64,000 nt of DNA from Chloroflexota bacterium (GTDB taxonomy: Bacteria > Chloroflexota > Anaerolineae > J036 > Brachytrichaceae). Location of the stretch: contig JANXLU010000011.1 of assembly GCA_025354985.1 (NCBI GenBank), positions 143,918 through 207,917 on the forward strand. Direction: 5' to 3'. The notes under the pieces are model-generated. The model did not search any database. It saw nothing but the letters and a program-made list of their open reading frames with translations, and was not told the origin of the DNA. The first letter of the stretch is position 1. Every line of letters begins with the position of its first letter. Of this stretch, positions 1 through 7,647 are shown in pieces. A program made the position numbers and the translations under genes.

Positions 1-219
1 GAGCTCTTTCTAAGTGCCTCGGGTTCGGATTGTGGGATTGCAAATGTCAACATTGGAACAAGTGGCGCGGAAATTGGTGGTGCATTTGGCGGCGAGAAAC
101 AAACGGGTGGTGGACGCGAGAGCGGTAGCGACGCCTGGAAATCGTATATGCGTCGACAGACCAACACCGTAAATTGGGGCCGGTCGCTCCCGCTTGCGCA
201 AGGCATAAAATTCGGATAA
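1..219 (+). CDS. ALDH7-family aldehyde dehydrogenase, C-terminal end (partial)
   Basis: The window opens inside this gene; only the last 72 residues are present, in frame from base 1 to the TAA at 217-219. The tail carries [32 protein letters not shown] and LPLAQGIKF, which is the signature C-terminus of the antiquitin group (ALDH7A1, alpha-aminoadipic semialdehyde / delta1-piperideine-6-carboxylate dehydrogenase) in lysine catabolism. The catalytic Cys and Glu lie outside the window. The stop abuts the ATG of the next gene (TAAATG), so it is probably co-transcribed with the XRE regulator. Family assignment is firm; the exact substrate is inferred. Confidence 0.85.
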   Translation, partial: ELFLSASGSDCGIANVNIGTSGAEIGGAFGGEKQTGGGRESGSDAWKSYMRRQTNTVNWGRSLPLAQGIKFG

Positions 220-651
220 ATGGCAAACTCGTTTGGGCACATCCTTAAAAGACTTCGTGAGCGCAAACACTTTACGCAGGCCGAGGTGATTGAGAAGAGT
301 GGGTTGGATCGAAGCCCGAGCTATATAAGCAGTCTTGAGACCAACAAGACCAGCCCGACGGTTGATGAGTTGGAGGCGCTTGCTGTGCTTTACTCATCAA
401 CAGTGTTTGATATTTTGAGTGAGGTCAAAGGCGTGGGTGCCAAGTGGGACTTTACGCCGAATCCGGATATTCAAATGATGTTTAGCTTTTACGGGGCGCT
501 AAACGTTGATCGCAAAAAAATTGCGCTGGAGTTCACTCAGTTTTTGGCTGAAAAACAGTTGATGGAAAAGCGCATGTCCGAAATTACAACGGAACGCGAG
601 TCGATGCCGATTGCAGCTAGTCTGGCCGCTGATGTTTGGTCGCCAAAATGA
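220..651 (+). CDS. XRE-family helix-turn-helix transcriptional regulator
   Basis: A 143-residue protein. Residues about 5-65 form a Cro/CI-type HTH (FGHILKRLRERKHFTQAEV, then PSYISSLETNKTSPTVDELEALA). The remaining ~75 residues have no recognised domain and probably serve dimerisation or ligand sensing. The start directly follows the stop of the upstream dehydrogenase, and the gene ends in an ATGA overlap with the downstream pantothenate kinase, so the three genes look translationally coupled. It may regulate this operon, but its target is not visible from the sequence. Confidence 0.8.
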   Translation: MANSFGHILKRLRERKHFTQAEVIEKSGLDRSPSYISSLETNKTSPTVDELEALAVLYSSTVFDILSEVKGVGAKWDFTPNPDIQMMFSFYGALNVDRKKIALEFTQFLAEKQLMEKRMSEITTERESMPIAASLAADVWSPK

Positions 652-1460
652 CAAGGTTGATCGCATTTGATTTCGGTCTGAGTCAAACAAAGGTTGCCAT
701 TCGGATGGATGGTTCGGAACAGCTGCACGTGACACCGTCGGGCGACGCTGTGGACGAAAATTTGGTTTCCGGACTGCTTAATTCGCTGGGCCACCAGGCG
801 TCAGACTTTGACCGCATTGCCGTGACCGGCGGAAAGCATGCCAGGTTGCCCGATCATTTCAATCACACCCCATTACTCCACTTTAGCGAGTCCCAGTGCA
901 CTGGTTTTGGCGGGGCTGAACTTGCTCATGTAACCAGCGCGATGGTTGTCAGCGCAGGCACGGGAACGGCCTGCATATCGGTGCGGGATGGCGTTTGTAA
1001 ACACACATTTGGCACTGCGGTCGGCGGCGGCACACTCCAGGGTCTTGGTCGCCTGCTGTTGGGGCAAGGTAATGCGGAGAGGATAGACGAATTGGCCCGG
1101 CTAGGTGTTGCAAGCGCATGTGACTTGACAATTGTCGATGCAATTGGTGGACAGCTGGACTATTTGCCCAGTGACATGACTGCCGTCAATTTTGGTCGTG
1201 TGGCAATTGGAGCCTCCCCAACACGGGCGGACCTGGCTGCTGGACTAACCAATATGGTGGCGCAAACCGTTAGCCTGATAGCCATTGGTGCGGCGCGTGG
1301 CGAAAATCAACAAAAGATCATATTTGTGGGTAGCTTGCTGCAGCTACCCCGGTTGCGCGCCTATTGTCATGACGTCGCGTCCATGTATGGTGTCACGTTT
1401 GATGTGCCCGGCAATGGTACGTTTGCGGGTGCGCTGGGTGCGCTTGAGCTCATAGCCTAA
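648..1460 (+). CDS. coaW: Type II pantothenate kinase
   Basis: 270 residues, ASKHA fold. It shows the N-terminal phosphate-1 motif AFDFGLSQTK, TGG near residue 64, VSAGTGTA, GGGTLQGLG and, near the middle, DMTAVNFGRV, which closely resembles the Staphylococcus CoaW motif DLTAANFGHV. The expected reaction is ATP-dependent phosphorylation of pantothenate, the first step of CoA synthesis, in the cytoplasm. The ATG at 648 is chosen over an upstream TTG at 636 because it makes an ATGA overlap with the regulator. A gap of 12 nt separates it from aroKB. BadF/N-acetylglucosamine kinase-like proteins are the main alternative. Confidence 0.75.
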   Translation: MTRLIAFDFGLSQTKVAIRMDGSEQLHVTPSGDAVDENLVSGLLNSLGHQASDFDRIAVTGGKHARLPDHFNHTPLLHFSESQCTGFGGAELAHVTSAMVVSAGTGTACISVRDGVCKHTFGTAVGGGTLQGLGRLLLGQGNAERIDELARLGVASACDLTIVDAIGGQLDYLPSDMTAVNFGRVAIGASPTRADLAAGLTNMVAQTVSLIAIGAARGENQQKIIFVGSLLQLPRLRAYCHDVASMYGVTFDVPGNGTFAGALGALELIA

Positions 1461-1472
1461 AATCTAACCGAC

Positions 1473-3131
1473 ATGAGCACCGGAAATCGCCCAATTGTCC
1501 TTGCCGGATTTATGGCGAGTGGAAAAAGCACCGTCGGACGGCTGTTGGCCAGGCGACTTGGGTTTGAATTTGTCGATCTGGATCGACTCATTGAGTCTGA
1601 AACTGGCGCCACAATCGCTCAGTTTTTTGCGGAACGTGGCGAGGCTGCATTTCGGGCGGTTGAGGCCGACCTGTTAAACCGTTTGCTTTCTTTCCCGGGC
1701 GTACTGGATTCCAACGCGACAGTCATTGCTGTTGGGGGAGGGGCGGTCATGAATCCGGTGACGCGGCGGGCGTTGCTTCGTCAGGCGCTGGTAATTAATC
1801 TTACTGCTTCGGTCGACGAAATTTTGAAACGTGCCGGTGATGTGCGTTCCCGACCGTTGCTAAACGTTGAGGATCCGCGTGCGCGAATCGAAACCCTGAT
1901 GCGAGAACGTTCGCGCGTATATGCAGAATTGCATTACAGCTTTGACAGCACTGGCATGAAGGCGCCTGATGTAGCCGAGCAACTCTTTCAAGTGGTGCGC
2001 GCCGAACGTGCGCGATTCCAGCTTCAAGTGCCAATTTCGCCGGTTCATCCAAGCGCGACACACGACTATGACATTGCAGTAGGAGAATGTTTAATCGATC
2101 ACCTGGGTCATGCGCTGGTGGCGCGCTCCTACGCTCAGCCGCTCGCGGTCGTCACCGACGCAACGGTGGGCGCAAACTACGCCGCGCAGGTTCAGCATGC
2201 ACTCAATTCGGTTTCCATTGGGTCCTTCGTGGTCACCATGTGTCCCGGTGAATCGGCCAAAAATCTGGAGTCCGTTGATCGCATATACGCCTCGTTTGCC
2301 TCTAATGGATTGTCCCGGGATGGTGCGGTCATTGCGCTTGGCGGAGGGGTTGTCGGCGATACGGCTGGTTTTGCGGCGGCCACCTGGATGCGTGGCCTGG
2401 CGCTTATTCAAATTCCCACCAGCCTGCTCGCAATGGCTGATTCCTCGATTGGCGGCAAGGTTGGTGTCGATGCGCCCTTTGGTAAAAACTTGATCGGCGC
2501 ATTTAAGCAGCCTGACCTGGTGGTGCTTGATCTTGCCACGCTGCGAACATTGCCCCAGGACGAGTTGTCGTGCGGTTGGGCGGAGATCATCAAGGCTGCG
2601 TTTATTTCCGGACGAATGTCATTTGAAGACCTGGAGCGGGATATTTTGGGATCTTGGATTTCACCACGCAAGGCTGCACCAGCGCTGATGGAAGCAATTC
2701 ACCTTAAGAGAGCAATTGTGCAGGAAGATCCGTTCGAACACGGTAGGCGTGCCTGGCTAAACCTTGGACATACGTTTGGTCACGCGATTGAATGGTGGAG
2801 CGGATTCACCATCAAGCATGGCCAGGCGGTGGCGCTTGGCATGGTGTGCGCGTTTAATCTCGCCGTTGCGCTTGGCCTTAGCACCGACCAGTGGCTTGAC
2901 AAGTTGTTCTCGTTACTTAAGGCAGCGCGGCTTCCACTGCGGTTGGCCGATCTTCCGGCAGCGGCAGGATTGGAGTTTGATAGTGCGAAAGTATGCGAAA
3001 TAATGCAATCTGACAAGAAGAAAAAGGGCGGCAAGCTGCGCTTTGTTCTCCTACGCGCACCGGGCGACTTGGTGATTACGCCGGATGTCGACATTAGCCA
3101 AATTCGACATGCGCTCACAAGTATTTTGTAA
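1473..3131 (+). CDS. aroKB: Bifunctional shikimate kinase / 3-dehydroquinate synthase
   Basis: A 552-residue fusion. Residues 1-~175 are shikimate kinase: Walker A GFMASGKST at 12-20, the DLD shikimate-binding motif near 35, GGGAV near 89 and a lid with RSRPLL. Residues ~190-552 are dehydroquinate synthase: GGGVVGDTAGFAA, ADSSIGGKVGVD, GWAEIIK and the metal-binding LNLGHTFGHAIE. The two halves catalyse steps 5 and 2 of the shikimate pathway for aromatic amino acids. There is no stop or frameshift between them. AroK-AroB fusions are known in other bacteria, such as Thermotoga. It follows coaW by 12 nt and converges on the GH5 gene. Confidence 0.95.
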   Translation: MSTGNRPIVLAGFMASGKSTVGRLLARRLGFEFVDLDRLIESETGATIAQFFAERGEAAFRAVEADLLNRLLSFPGVLDSNATVIAVGGGAVMNPVTRRALLRQALVINLTASVDEILKRAGDVRSRPLLNVEDPRARIETLMRERSRVYAELHYSFDSTGMKAPDVAEQLFQVVRAERARFQLQVPISPVHPSATHDYDIAVGECLIDHLGHALVARSYAQPLAVVTDATVGANYAAQVQHALNSVSIGSFVVTMCPGESAKNLESVDRIYASFASNGLSRDGAVIALGGGVVGDTAGFAAATWMRGLALIQIPTSLLAMADSSIGGKVGVDAPFGKNLIGAFKQPDLVVLDLATLRTLPQDELSCGWAEIIKAAFISGRMSFEDLERDILGSWISPRKAAPALMEAIHLKRAIVQEDPFEHGRRAWLNLGHTFGHAIEWWSGFTIKHGQAVALGMVCAFNLAVALGLSTDQWLDKLFSLLKAARLPLRLADLPAAAGLEFDSAKVCEIMQSDKKKKGGKLRFVLLRAPGDLVITPDVDISQIRHALTSIL

Positions 3132-3134
3132 TGT

Positions 3135-3150
3135 GGCCATGCCGATGGCC
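3135..3150. terminator. Short hairpin between convergent genes, possible terminator
   Basis: The 18 bp between the stop of aroKB and the stop of the GH5 gene holds a perfect 6-bp inverted repeat, GGCCAT-GCCG-ATGGCC. It could end transcription from both sides, but there is no T run on either strand, so it is weak as an intrinsic terminator. Confidence 0.3.
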
Positions 3151-4253
3151 TAGTTCGGCACGAGCGCCTGCCTCAGTAGCTCCACCCAGCTGTTTGTTCC
3201 ACGGTTAAATGCGCCAAACCCGGATGCGTATTCCCAATAACTCCAGGCAAACCCGCGCCGCTCAGCTTCCCGGGCTACATAGGTGGTCCATCTTGCGCGC
3301 GCGCTTAGTTCGGCTTTATTGTAGGCGCCAAATTCCCCCATCCAAACGGCGCGATTATTTTCTATGCTCCATTGTTTGACGAGATCCAAGTCAAAGTCCA
3401 CCGAATTTTTATCATGGGTGTTTCCTTCCCAGTCCGTGCCCAACCACTTGTCACTGCCAGGCATCCATTCTGCGCCCTGATGGGTAAAGTTCATTGGGGA
3501 ATAATAGTGAAAGGTAGCTATGAGGTTTGGATCGGTGGGCAATTTCAGCATGGTTAGGGCATGGATGCTGTTGTATTCAACCCCTCCAATGACGATGTTA
3601 CGCATCGGGTTTGTTGTTCTGACTACTGCAAGTGTTTCCGCAACCAGTGCGTTCCATACGCCGGCGCTGACGGAATCGTGCGGCTCGTTTAGTAGCTCAA
3701 AAACCAGGCCGGAAGGATAGTCCTTGAAGTAATCCGCAATTTGGCGCCACAGTTCGACAAAGCGCGCACGATGTGTTTGATAATCTGCAAACAACTCTTC
3801 GTAATGCTGCATGTTGACCACGACAACCAACCCATTGTCCAGCCCCGCCCGCGCTACGTGCCCGATACGTTGAAAAAAGGCCGGTTCAATCACATAGGGA
3901 GGTGCAACTGATGCGTGTGCCGACCACCTGACTGGCACACGTATGGTTGAAAATCCCGTTTTGGCGATATTCGATATATCCGTATCTTGAATGGTGATAC
4001 CCCATTCACCCTCGCTTGGAGCTTCCAATGCATTCCCGAAGTTGATTCCGCGCCTCATGGTGCGCACTTGGTTGACCGGGTCAACCGGTATGAATTTGGA
4101 AACGGGTAGTGCGGTAGCAGTTGCGGTTGGTTGGGGTGTGATGGTTTGTCTTTGCGTTACCAGCGCCGCTGGAAGTGTAGGTTTGGTTGTGCCAACCGCG
4201 CAAGACATAAGCATGGCACATGCTGCGAGTATGGCTGGCGAATTATGTCCCAT
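3150..4253 (-). CDS. Glycoside hydrolase family 5 (cellulase-like) lipoprotein
   Basis: 367 residues from ATG 4253. This start gives an immediate signal peptide with lipobox LMSC at residues 15-18, followed by a Thr/Pro/Gln-rich linker to about residue 55; upstream in-frame codons would place coding sequence ahead of the signal peptide. The catalytic (beta/alpha)8 domain begins MRRGINFGNAL and carries FELLNEP (acid/base Glu190) and WMGEFGAY (nucleophile Glu307), the diagnostic GH5 residues. It should act outside the membrane on beta-glucan or a related polysaccharide; the true substrate cannot be read off. It diverges from the Gfo/Idh gene with 34 bp between the starts. Confidence 0.88.
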   Translation of the reverse strand: MGHNSPAILAACAMLMSCAVGTTKPTLPAALVTQRQTITPQPTATATALPVSKFIPVDPVNQVRTMRRGINFGNALEAPSEGEWGITIQDTDISNIAKTGFSTIRVPVRWSAHASVAPPYVIEPAFFQRIGHVARAGLDNGLVVVVNMQHYEELFADYQTHRARFVELWRQIADYFKDYPSGLVFELLNEPHDSVSAGVWNALVAETLAVVRTTNPMRNIVIGGVEYNSIHALTMLKLPTDPNLIATFHYYSPMNFTHQGAEWMPGSDKWLGTDWEGNTHDKNSVDFDLDLVKQWSIENNRAVWMGEFGAYNKAELSARARWTTYVAREAERRGFAWSYWEYASGFGAFNRGTNSWVELLRQALVPN

Positions 4254-4274
4254 AGGAGGGCATTCTAAGACCAA

Positions 4275-4280
4275 TATACT
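4275..4280 (+). promoter_or_regulatory. -10 box TATACT, leaderless-type
   Basis: TATACT ends 7 nt before the ATG at 4288, so a transcript starting at the usual distance would begin at or next to the start codon. No Shine-Dalgarno sequence is present and the intergenic space is only 34 bp. Confidence 0.5.
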
Positions 4281-4287
4281 CGGAACC

Positions 4288-5328
4288 ATGGGAAACGCGA
4301 AACCGATGCGGGTTGTGGTTGCAGGATGTGGAGGAATCAGTAACGTTTGGTTTAAGAGCATCAACTCACAACCTGAAATTGAGGTCGTGGGATTGGTCGA
4401 CTTTATGGCTGCGGCCGCCGAGAAACAGCGCGACGTCTATGGTCTCGCTGGCGCGCATATATATGGCAGTTTGGACGCGGCATTGCGTGCCTGCGCTCCA
4501 GACATCGTTTTTGACCTTACCGTGCCTGATGCGCATGCCGATAACGTCATAATTGCGCTGGAACACGGCTGCCATGTGTTGACTGAGAAACCGATGGCCC
4601 ACACGATGCCGGACGCAAGACGGGCGCTGGCGGCCGCGCGCTTGGCCGGGTTGCAATATGCAGTAATGCAGAATCGTCGGTATTCATCCGGTATTCGCCG
4701 TATGCGCGCCCTACTGAATTCCGGCGTGCTGGGAACCTTAACGACCGTGCATGTTGACTTTTTTATCGGAGCACACTTTGGCGGATTTCGCGATCATATG
4801 GTGCACGTTCTGCTGCTTGATATGGCCATTCATACATTTGACGCCATCCGATTTGTAAGTGGTGCCGATGCCACCGGTGTTTATTGCAAGGAATGGAATC
4901 CACAGGGCTCATGGTATGACCGGGACGCCTCTGCGGTTGCCATTTTTGAAATGACCCACGGCATAGTTTCCACGTATCGGGGCAGCTGGTCGAGCGAGGG
5001 CAAGAGCACGAGTTGGGAGAGCCAATGGCGTTTTATTGGGACTAACGGTAGCGCCGTCTGGGACGGCAACGACGTCATCGATGCGGAAACGATTCGACCC
5101 GATCCCGGCCCGGTATTCCGCCATGCGTATGATGTTGTGATCCCGTCGGCGCTTGCCGTGCTGCCGGCCGATCACGCACATGATAGTTGTATTCGTGACT
5201 TTATTGCCTGTGTTCAGCAGGGGCGTTGTCCATTGACCTCGGCGTCAGACAACATTAAGAGCCTGGCCATGGTGTTTGCAGCCATCGAAAGTGCTGACTC
5301 AGGTGGACATGTGACGTTGGTGGAATGA
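4288..5328 (+). CDS. Gfo/Idh/MocA-family NAD(P)-dependent oxidoreductase
   Basis: 346 residues from ATG 4288. An in-frame open stretch runs upstream to 3991, but it is antisense to the GH5 gene and is not protein-like. The Rossmann fold starts with VVVAGCGGISNVW (GxGxxG near residues 12-17), the catalytic EKPMAHT lies near residue 97, and DMAIHTFDAIRF supplies the conserved Asp/His pair. Members oxidise or reduce sugars, inositols and related polyols with a tightly bound nicotinamide cofactor. It lies 42 kb from the inositol operon, so a role as inositol dehydrogenase is possible but unsupported. It looks monocistronic. Confidence 0.85.
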   Translation: MGNAKPMRVVVAGCGGISNVWFKSINSQPEIEVVGLVDFMAAAAEKQRDVYGLAGAHIYGSLDAALRACAPDIVFDLTVPDAHADNVIIALEHGCHVLTEKPMAHTMPDARRALAAARLAGLQYAVMQNRRYSSGIRRMRALLNSGVLGTLTTVHVDFFIGAHFGGFRDHMVHVLLLDMAIHTFDAIRFVSGADATGVYCKEWNPQGSWYDRDASAVAIFEMTHGIVSTYRGSWSSEGKSTSWESQWRFIGTNGSAVWDGNDVIDAETIRPDPGPVFRHAYDVVIPSALAVLPADHAHDSCIRDFIACVQQGRCPLTSASDNIKSLAMVFAAIESADSGGHVTLVE

Positions 5329-5410
5329 CGCTATGCGGTCCGCAGCTCACGGGTGGCTCATGCTTGCCGATACAATTACCAGTCACACTTTTATTGAATC
5401 GTCGTCGGAG

Positions 5411-5416
5411 TATTTT
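5411..5416 (+). promoter_or_regulatory. -10 box TATTTT before sufD
   Basis: TATTTT ends 5 nt before the sufD ATG; no Shine-Dalgarno sequence follows. It fits the leaderless pattern seen elsewhere in the window, though the A/T-rich context makes a chance match possible. Confidence 0.35.
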
Positions 5417-5421
5417 GTTTT

Positions 5422-6768
5422 ATGTCGTTGAATGCGTTTAAGCCAGCACCAATTTTTAAGTCCAACCACCTCTCAAGTTCTCAAATAGGGAAGTATTCCG
5501 AATTATCGGCCGATAGCTCTTGGTTGAACGACTGGCGTACCCGTTCACTGCAAACATTTGACCGGGTTGCCCCTCCTGTTCGTAACGACGAAATATGGAG
5601 GCGAGTGGATTTGAACCGTTTCAAACTGCAAGATTCGTTGCAGACCATTGAATGCAAATCTGCAGCCATTGATAAGAATGAATCTTGGTCTGTTCATGCA
5701 ACTGCGGACAAGGCGCCCGGCTGGATGTTTCACAGCAATGGCACGTGCCTTGCCCAGCGTCTGAGCCCTGAATTGGTCTCAAAAGGTGTGATTTTTTCAA
5801 GCATTGAGAATGCATCGCGTGAACATTCCGGTCTTTTGGCACGCTACCTAATGACGCAATGTGTCAAGCCAACCGACACTTTTATGGCGGCGATGCACGC
5901 AACTTTAATAAAGGGCGGCGTAGTGCTGTATGTGCCGAAAGGCGTGCAGATTGAAGCGCCCTTGCGTGCGGCCACATGGCTGACAGCAGATCAACCTACT
6001 GCGTTTCACCATACGCTGGTGGTTCTTGAAGACGGTGCACGCGCTACCCTGATTGAAGAGTTTGCATCTCCAACCAATGATCAAAGTGGCGCGCAGGCGA
6101 TGGTAAACAGTTCGGTCGAGCTTTTGGTTGGAAATGGCGCCCACCTTGATTATGTGAGCATCCAAGATTTTGGTCGACACACGTATAACTTCAGCACGGA
6201 ACGCGCAAAAGTTGGATCAAAAAGCACGCTACATTGGGTTCTGGGGAGCGTGGGATCGCGGTTCACCAAGAGTGCTATCGAGGCCGACATGCTGGGTGAA
6301 GGAAGCACGGCACTGCTAAGCGGCGTCTACTTTGCAGATGCCAAACAGCAGATGCACTATGACACGCAGCAAAACCACATTGCAGGTGGTTGCAAGAGTG
6401 ATTTACTTTACAAGGCGGCACTGCGTGATGATGCCAGGACCGTTTGGCGCGGAAACATACGCGTGTTCCCCGGCGCGCAAAAAACGGATAGCTATCAAGC
6501 AAACCGCAACCTGCAGCTCAGCGAACACAGCCGCGCCGATTCCATTCCAGGCCTTGAAATCGAAGCTGATGACGTGCGATGCACCCATGGCGCAACTGTT
6601 GGACAGATTGAGAAGGAACCCATGTTTTATCTGGAAAGCCGTGGCATAAATCCCATGGATGCTCGACGCTTGATCGTAGAGGGATTTTTTGCCCCGGTTA
6701 TTGAGCGCATACCCTTGGATGAGACGCGCCAGCGCCTTATCGATGAAATTGGAAAGAAAATCGGCTAG
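5422..6768 (+). CDS. sufD: SufD-like Fe-S cluster assembly scaffold protein
   Basis: 448 residues. The C-terminal half has the SufBD beta-helix core (KGVQIEAPL, then AAALRDDARTVWRG-like repeats and FPGAQKTDSYQANRNL) and ends in the family-typical RLIVEGFFAPVIERIP. SufD works with SufB and SufC as the scaffold that builds Fe-S clusters under stress or as the sole system. The N-terminal 100 residues match SufD (DEIWRRVDLNRF) rather than SufB, which lacks this arrangement. sufB and sufC are not adjacent, so the suf genes are split in this genome or lie outside the window. It overlaps the downstream thioesterase gene. Confidence 0.88.
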   Translation: MSLNAFKPAPIFKSNHLSSSQIGKYSELSADSSWLNDWRTRSLQTFDRVAPPVRNDEIWRRVDLNRFKLQDSLQTIECKSAAIDKNESWSVHATADKAPGWMFHSNGTCLAQRLSPELVSKGVIFSSIENASREHSGLLARYLMTQCVKPTDTFMAAMHATLIKGGVVLYVPKGVQIEAPLRAATWLTADQPTAFHHTLVVLEDGARATLIEEFASPTNDQSGAQAMVNSSVELLVGNGAHLDYVSIQDFGRHTYNFSTERAKVGSKSTLHWVLGSVGSRFTKSAIEADMLGEGSTALLSGVYFADAKQQMHYDTQQNHIAGGCKSDLLYKAALRDDARTVWRGNIRVFPGAQKTDSYQANRNLQLSEHSRADSIPGLEIEADDVRCTHGATVGQIEKEPMFYLESRGINPMDARRLIVEGFFAPVIERIPLDETRQRLIDEIGKKIG

Positions 6769-7180
6769 CTCGTACGCGGATGCACGCGCATCCATCGAGA
6801 TGCGGATGCAGGTGAAAAGTTATGACGTTGACTACAACCGACACGTCCATAACGCGGTTTACATCCGCTGGTTGGAAGACATGCGCACCGCACTGTTGGA
6901 CAAATACTATCCGTTGGAGAAGTTTTTGGCGACCGGTTGCGGACCAGTCCTTGTAAGGACCCTTATTGAGTATCGGCGTGCGATACGGCTATTTGATCCG
7001 GTTACGGCCAGAATGTGGGTTACCGGGTCTTCACTCGTGCGGTTTGAACTGTGCGCAGTGTTTTACGTGGGCGAAGCATTGGCGTGCCAGGCGGAGCAAA
7101 CAGGTGCCATCGTTGATGTGGCTACCGGGCGCGCCGTCCGCGCCCCGGTTGAATTTGTCGCCGCGTTTGGCGGAAGTTAA
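6743..7180 (+). CDS. Acyl-CoA thioesterase (4HBT hotdog fold)
   Basis: About 145 residues. The hotdog domain opens with YDVDYNRHVHNAVYIRWLEDMR, where DYNRHVHN corresponds to the usual D-x-x-x-H-V-N-N active-site helix. Expected role is hydrolysis of an acyl-CoA or acyl-ACP thioester. The start is uncertain: ATG 6743 overlaps sufD by 26 nt and suits coupling, while ATGs at 6800 and 6806 sit just before the domain. The stop shares the palindrome TTAA with the stop of the convergent second thioesterase. Confidence 0.72.
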   Translation: MKLERKSASSYADARASIEMRMQVKSYDVDYNRHVHNAVYIRWLEDMRTALLDKYYPLEKFLATGCGPVLVRTLIEYRRAIRLFDPVTARMWVTGSSLVRFELCAVFYVGEALACQAEQTGAIVDVATGRAVRAPVEFVAAFGGS

Positions 7181-7578
7181 GCGGCCGCCGTACCGAGCTT
7201 TTCTCGCCAGGTCTCAGGTATCTGCACAGACTTATTGCTCGCGTAATCCAGGCAAACAAGCACGGCGCGGGCTTCCGCCATCAGTTGATTGTCACGCTCA
7301 CGTGTGATGCGGTGGAACATGTCAAACGATCGATTGCGAAGCTCGCCCACCCGTGCAGTGACGGCCAGTGCGTCCCCATAAACCGCGGGAGACCTGAAAT
7401 CAATTTCAGTGCGCGCCAAAATCCAGGCAATGCCGGGCTTTCCCGGGTCTCGAAATATTCCAAGTGAATTCATCAAGCCAATTCTGGCTTCCTCTAGAAA
7501 CGTGTGATATATCGCATTGTTTACGTGCGCCAGGGCATCCATATCAGCGAATCGCACGAGCACTCGAATCGAATACAT
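7177..7578 (-). CDS. Acyl-CoA thioesterase (4HBT hotdog fold)
   Basis: 133 residues with the full YbgC/4HBT signature VRFADMDALAHVNNAIYHTFLEEAR, including the catalytic Asp and the HVNN helix, then EIDFRSPAVYGDAL. Probable short- or medium-chain acyl-CoA thioesterase in the cytoplasm. It converges with another hotdog thioesterase and the two stop codons overlap within TTAA at 7177-7180. The two proteins are only distantly alike, so this is not a recent tandem duplication. No clear ribosome-binding site was seen. Confidence 0.82.
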   Translation of the reverse strand: MYSIRVLVRFADMDALAHVNNAIYHTFLEEARIGLMNSLGIFRDPGKPGIAWILARTEIDFRSPAVYGDALAVTARVGELRNRSFDMFHRITRERDNQLMAEARAVLVCLDYASNKSVQIPETWREKLGTAAA

Positions 7579-7647
7579 GTCAAATTGGTCGCCTCGCCCG
7601 CATGCCTTGCTGTGCGCGCGGGGCGACCCAGTTCTCGCCTGAGCTAT

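Noticed and set aside
3991..4287. N-terminal extension of the Gfo/Idh oxidoreductase
   Set aside because: The extra 99 residues are antisense to the GH5 gene and lie before the Rossmann start; the ATG at 4288 fits the family and the -10 box.
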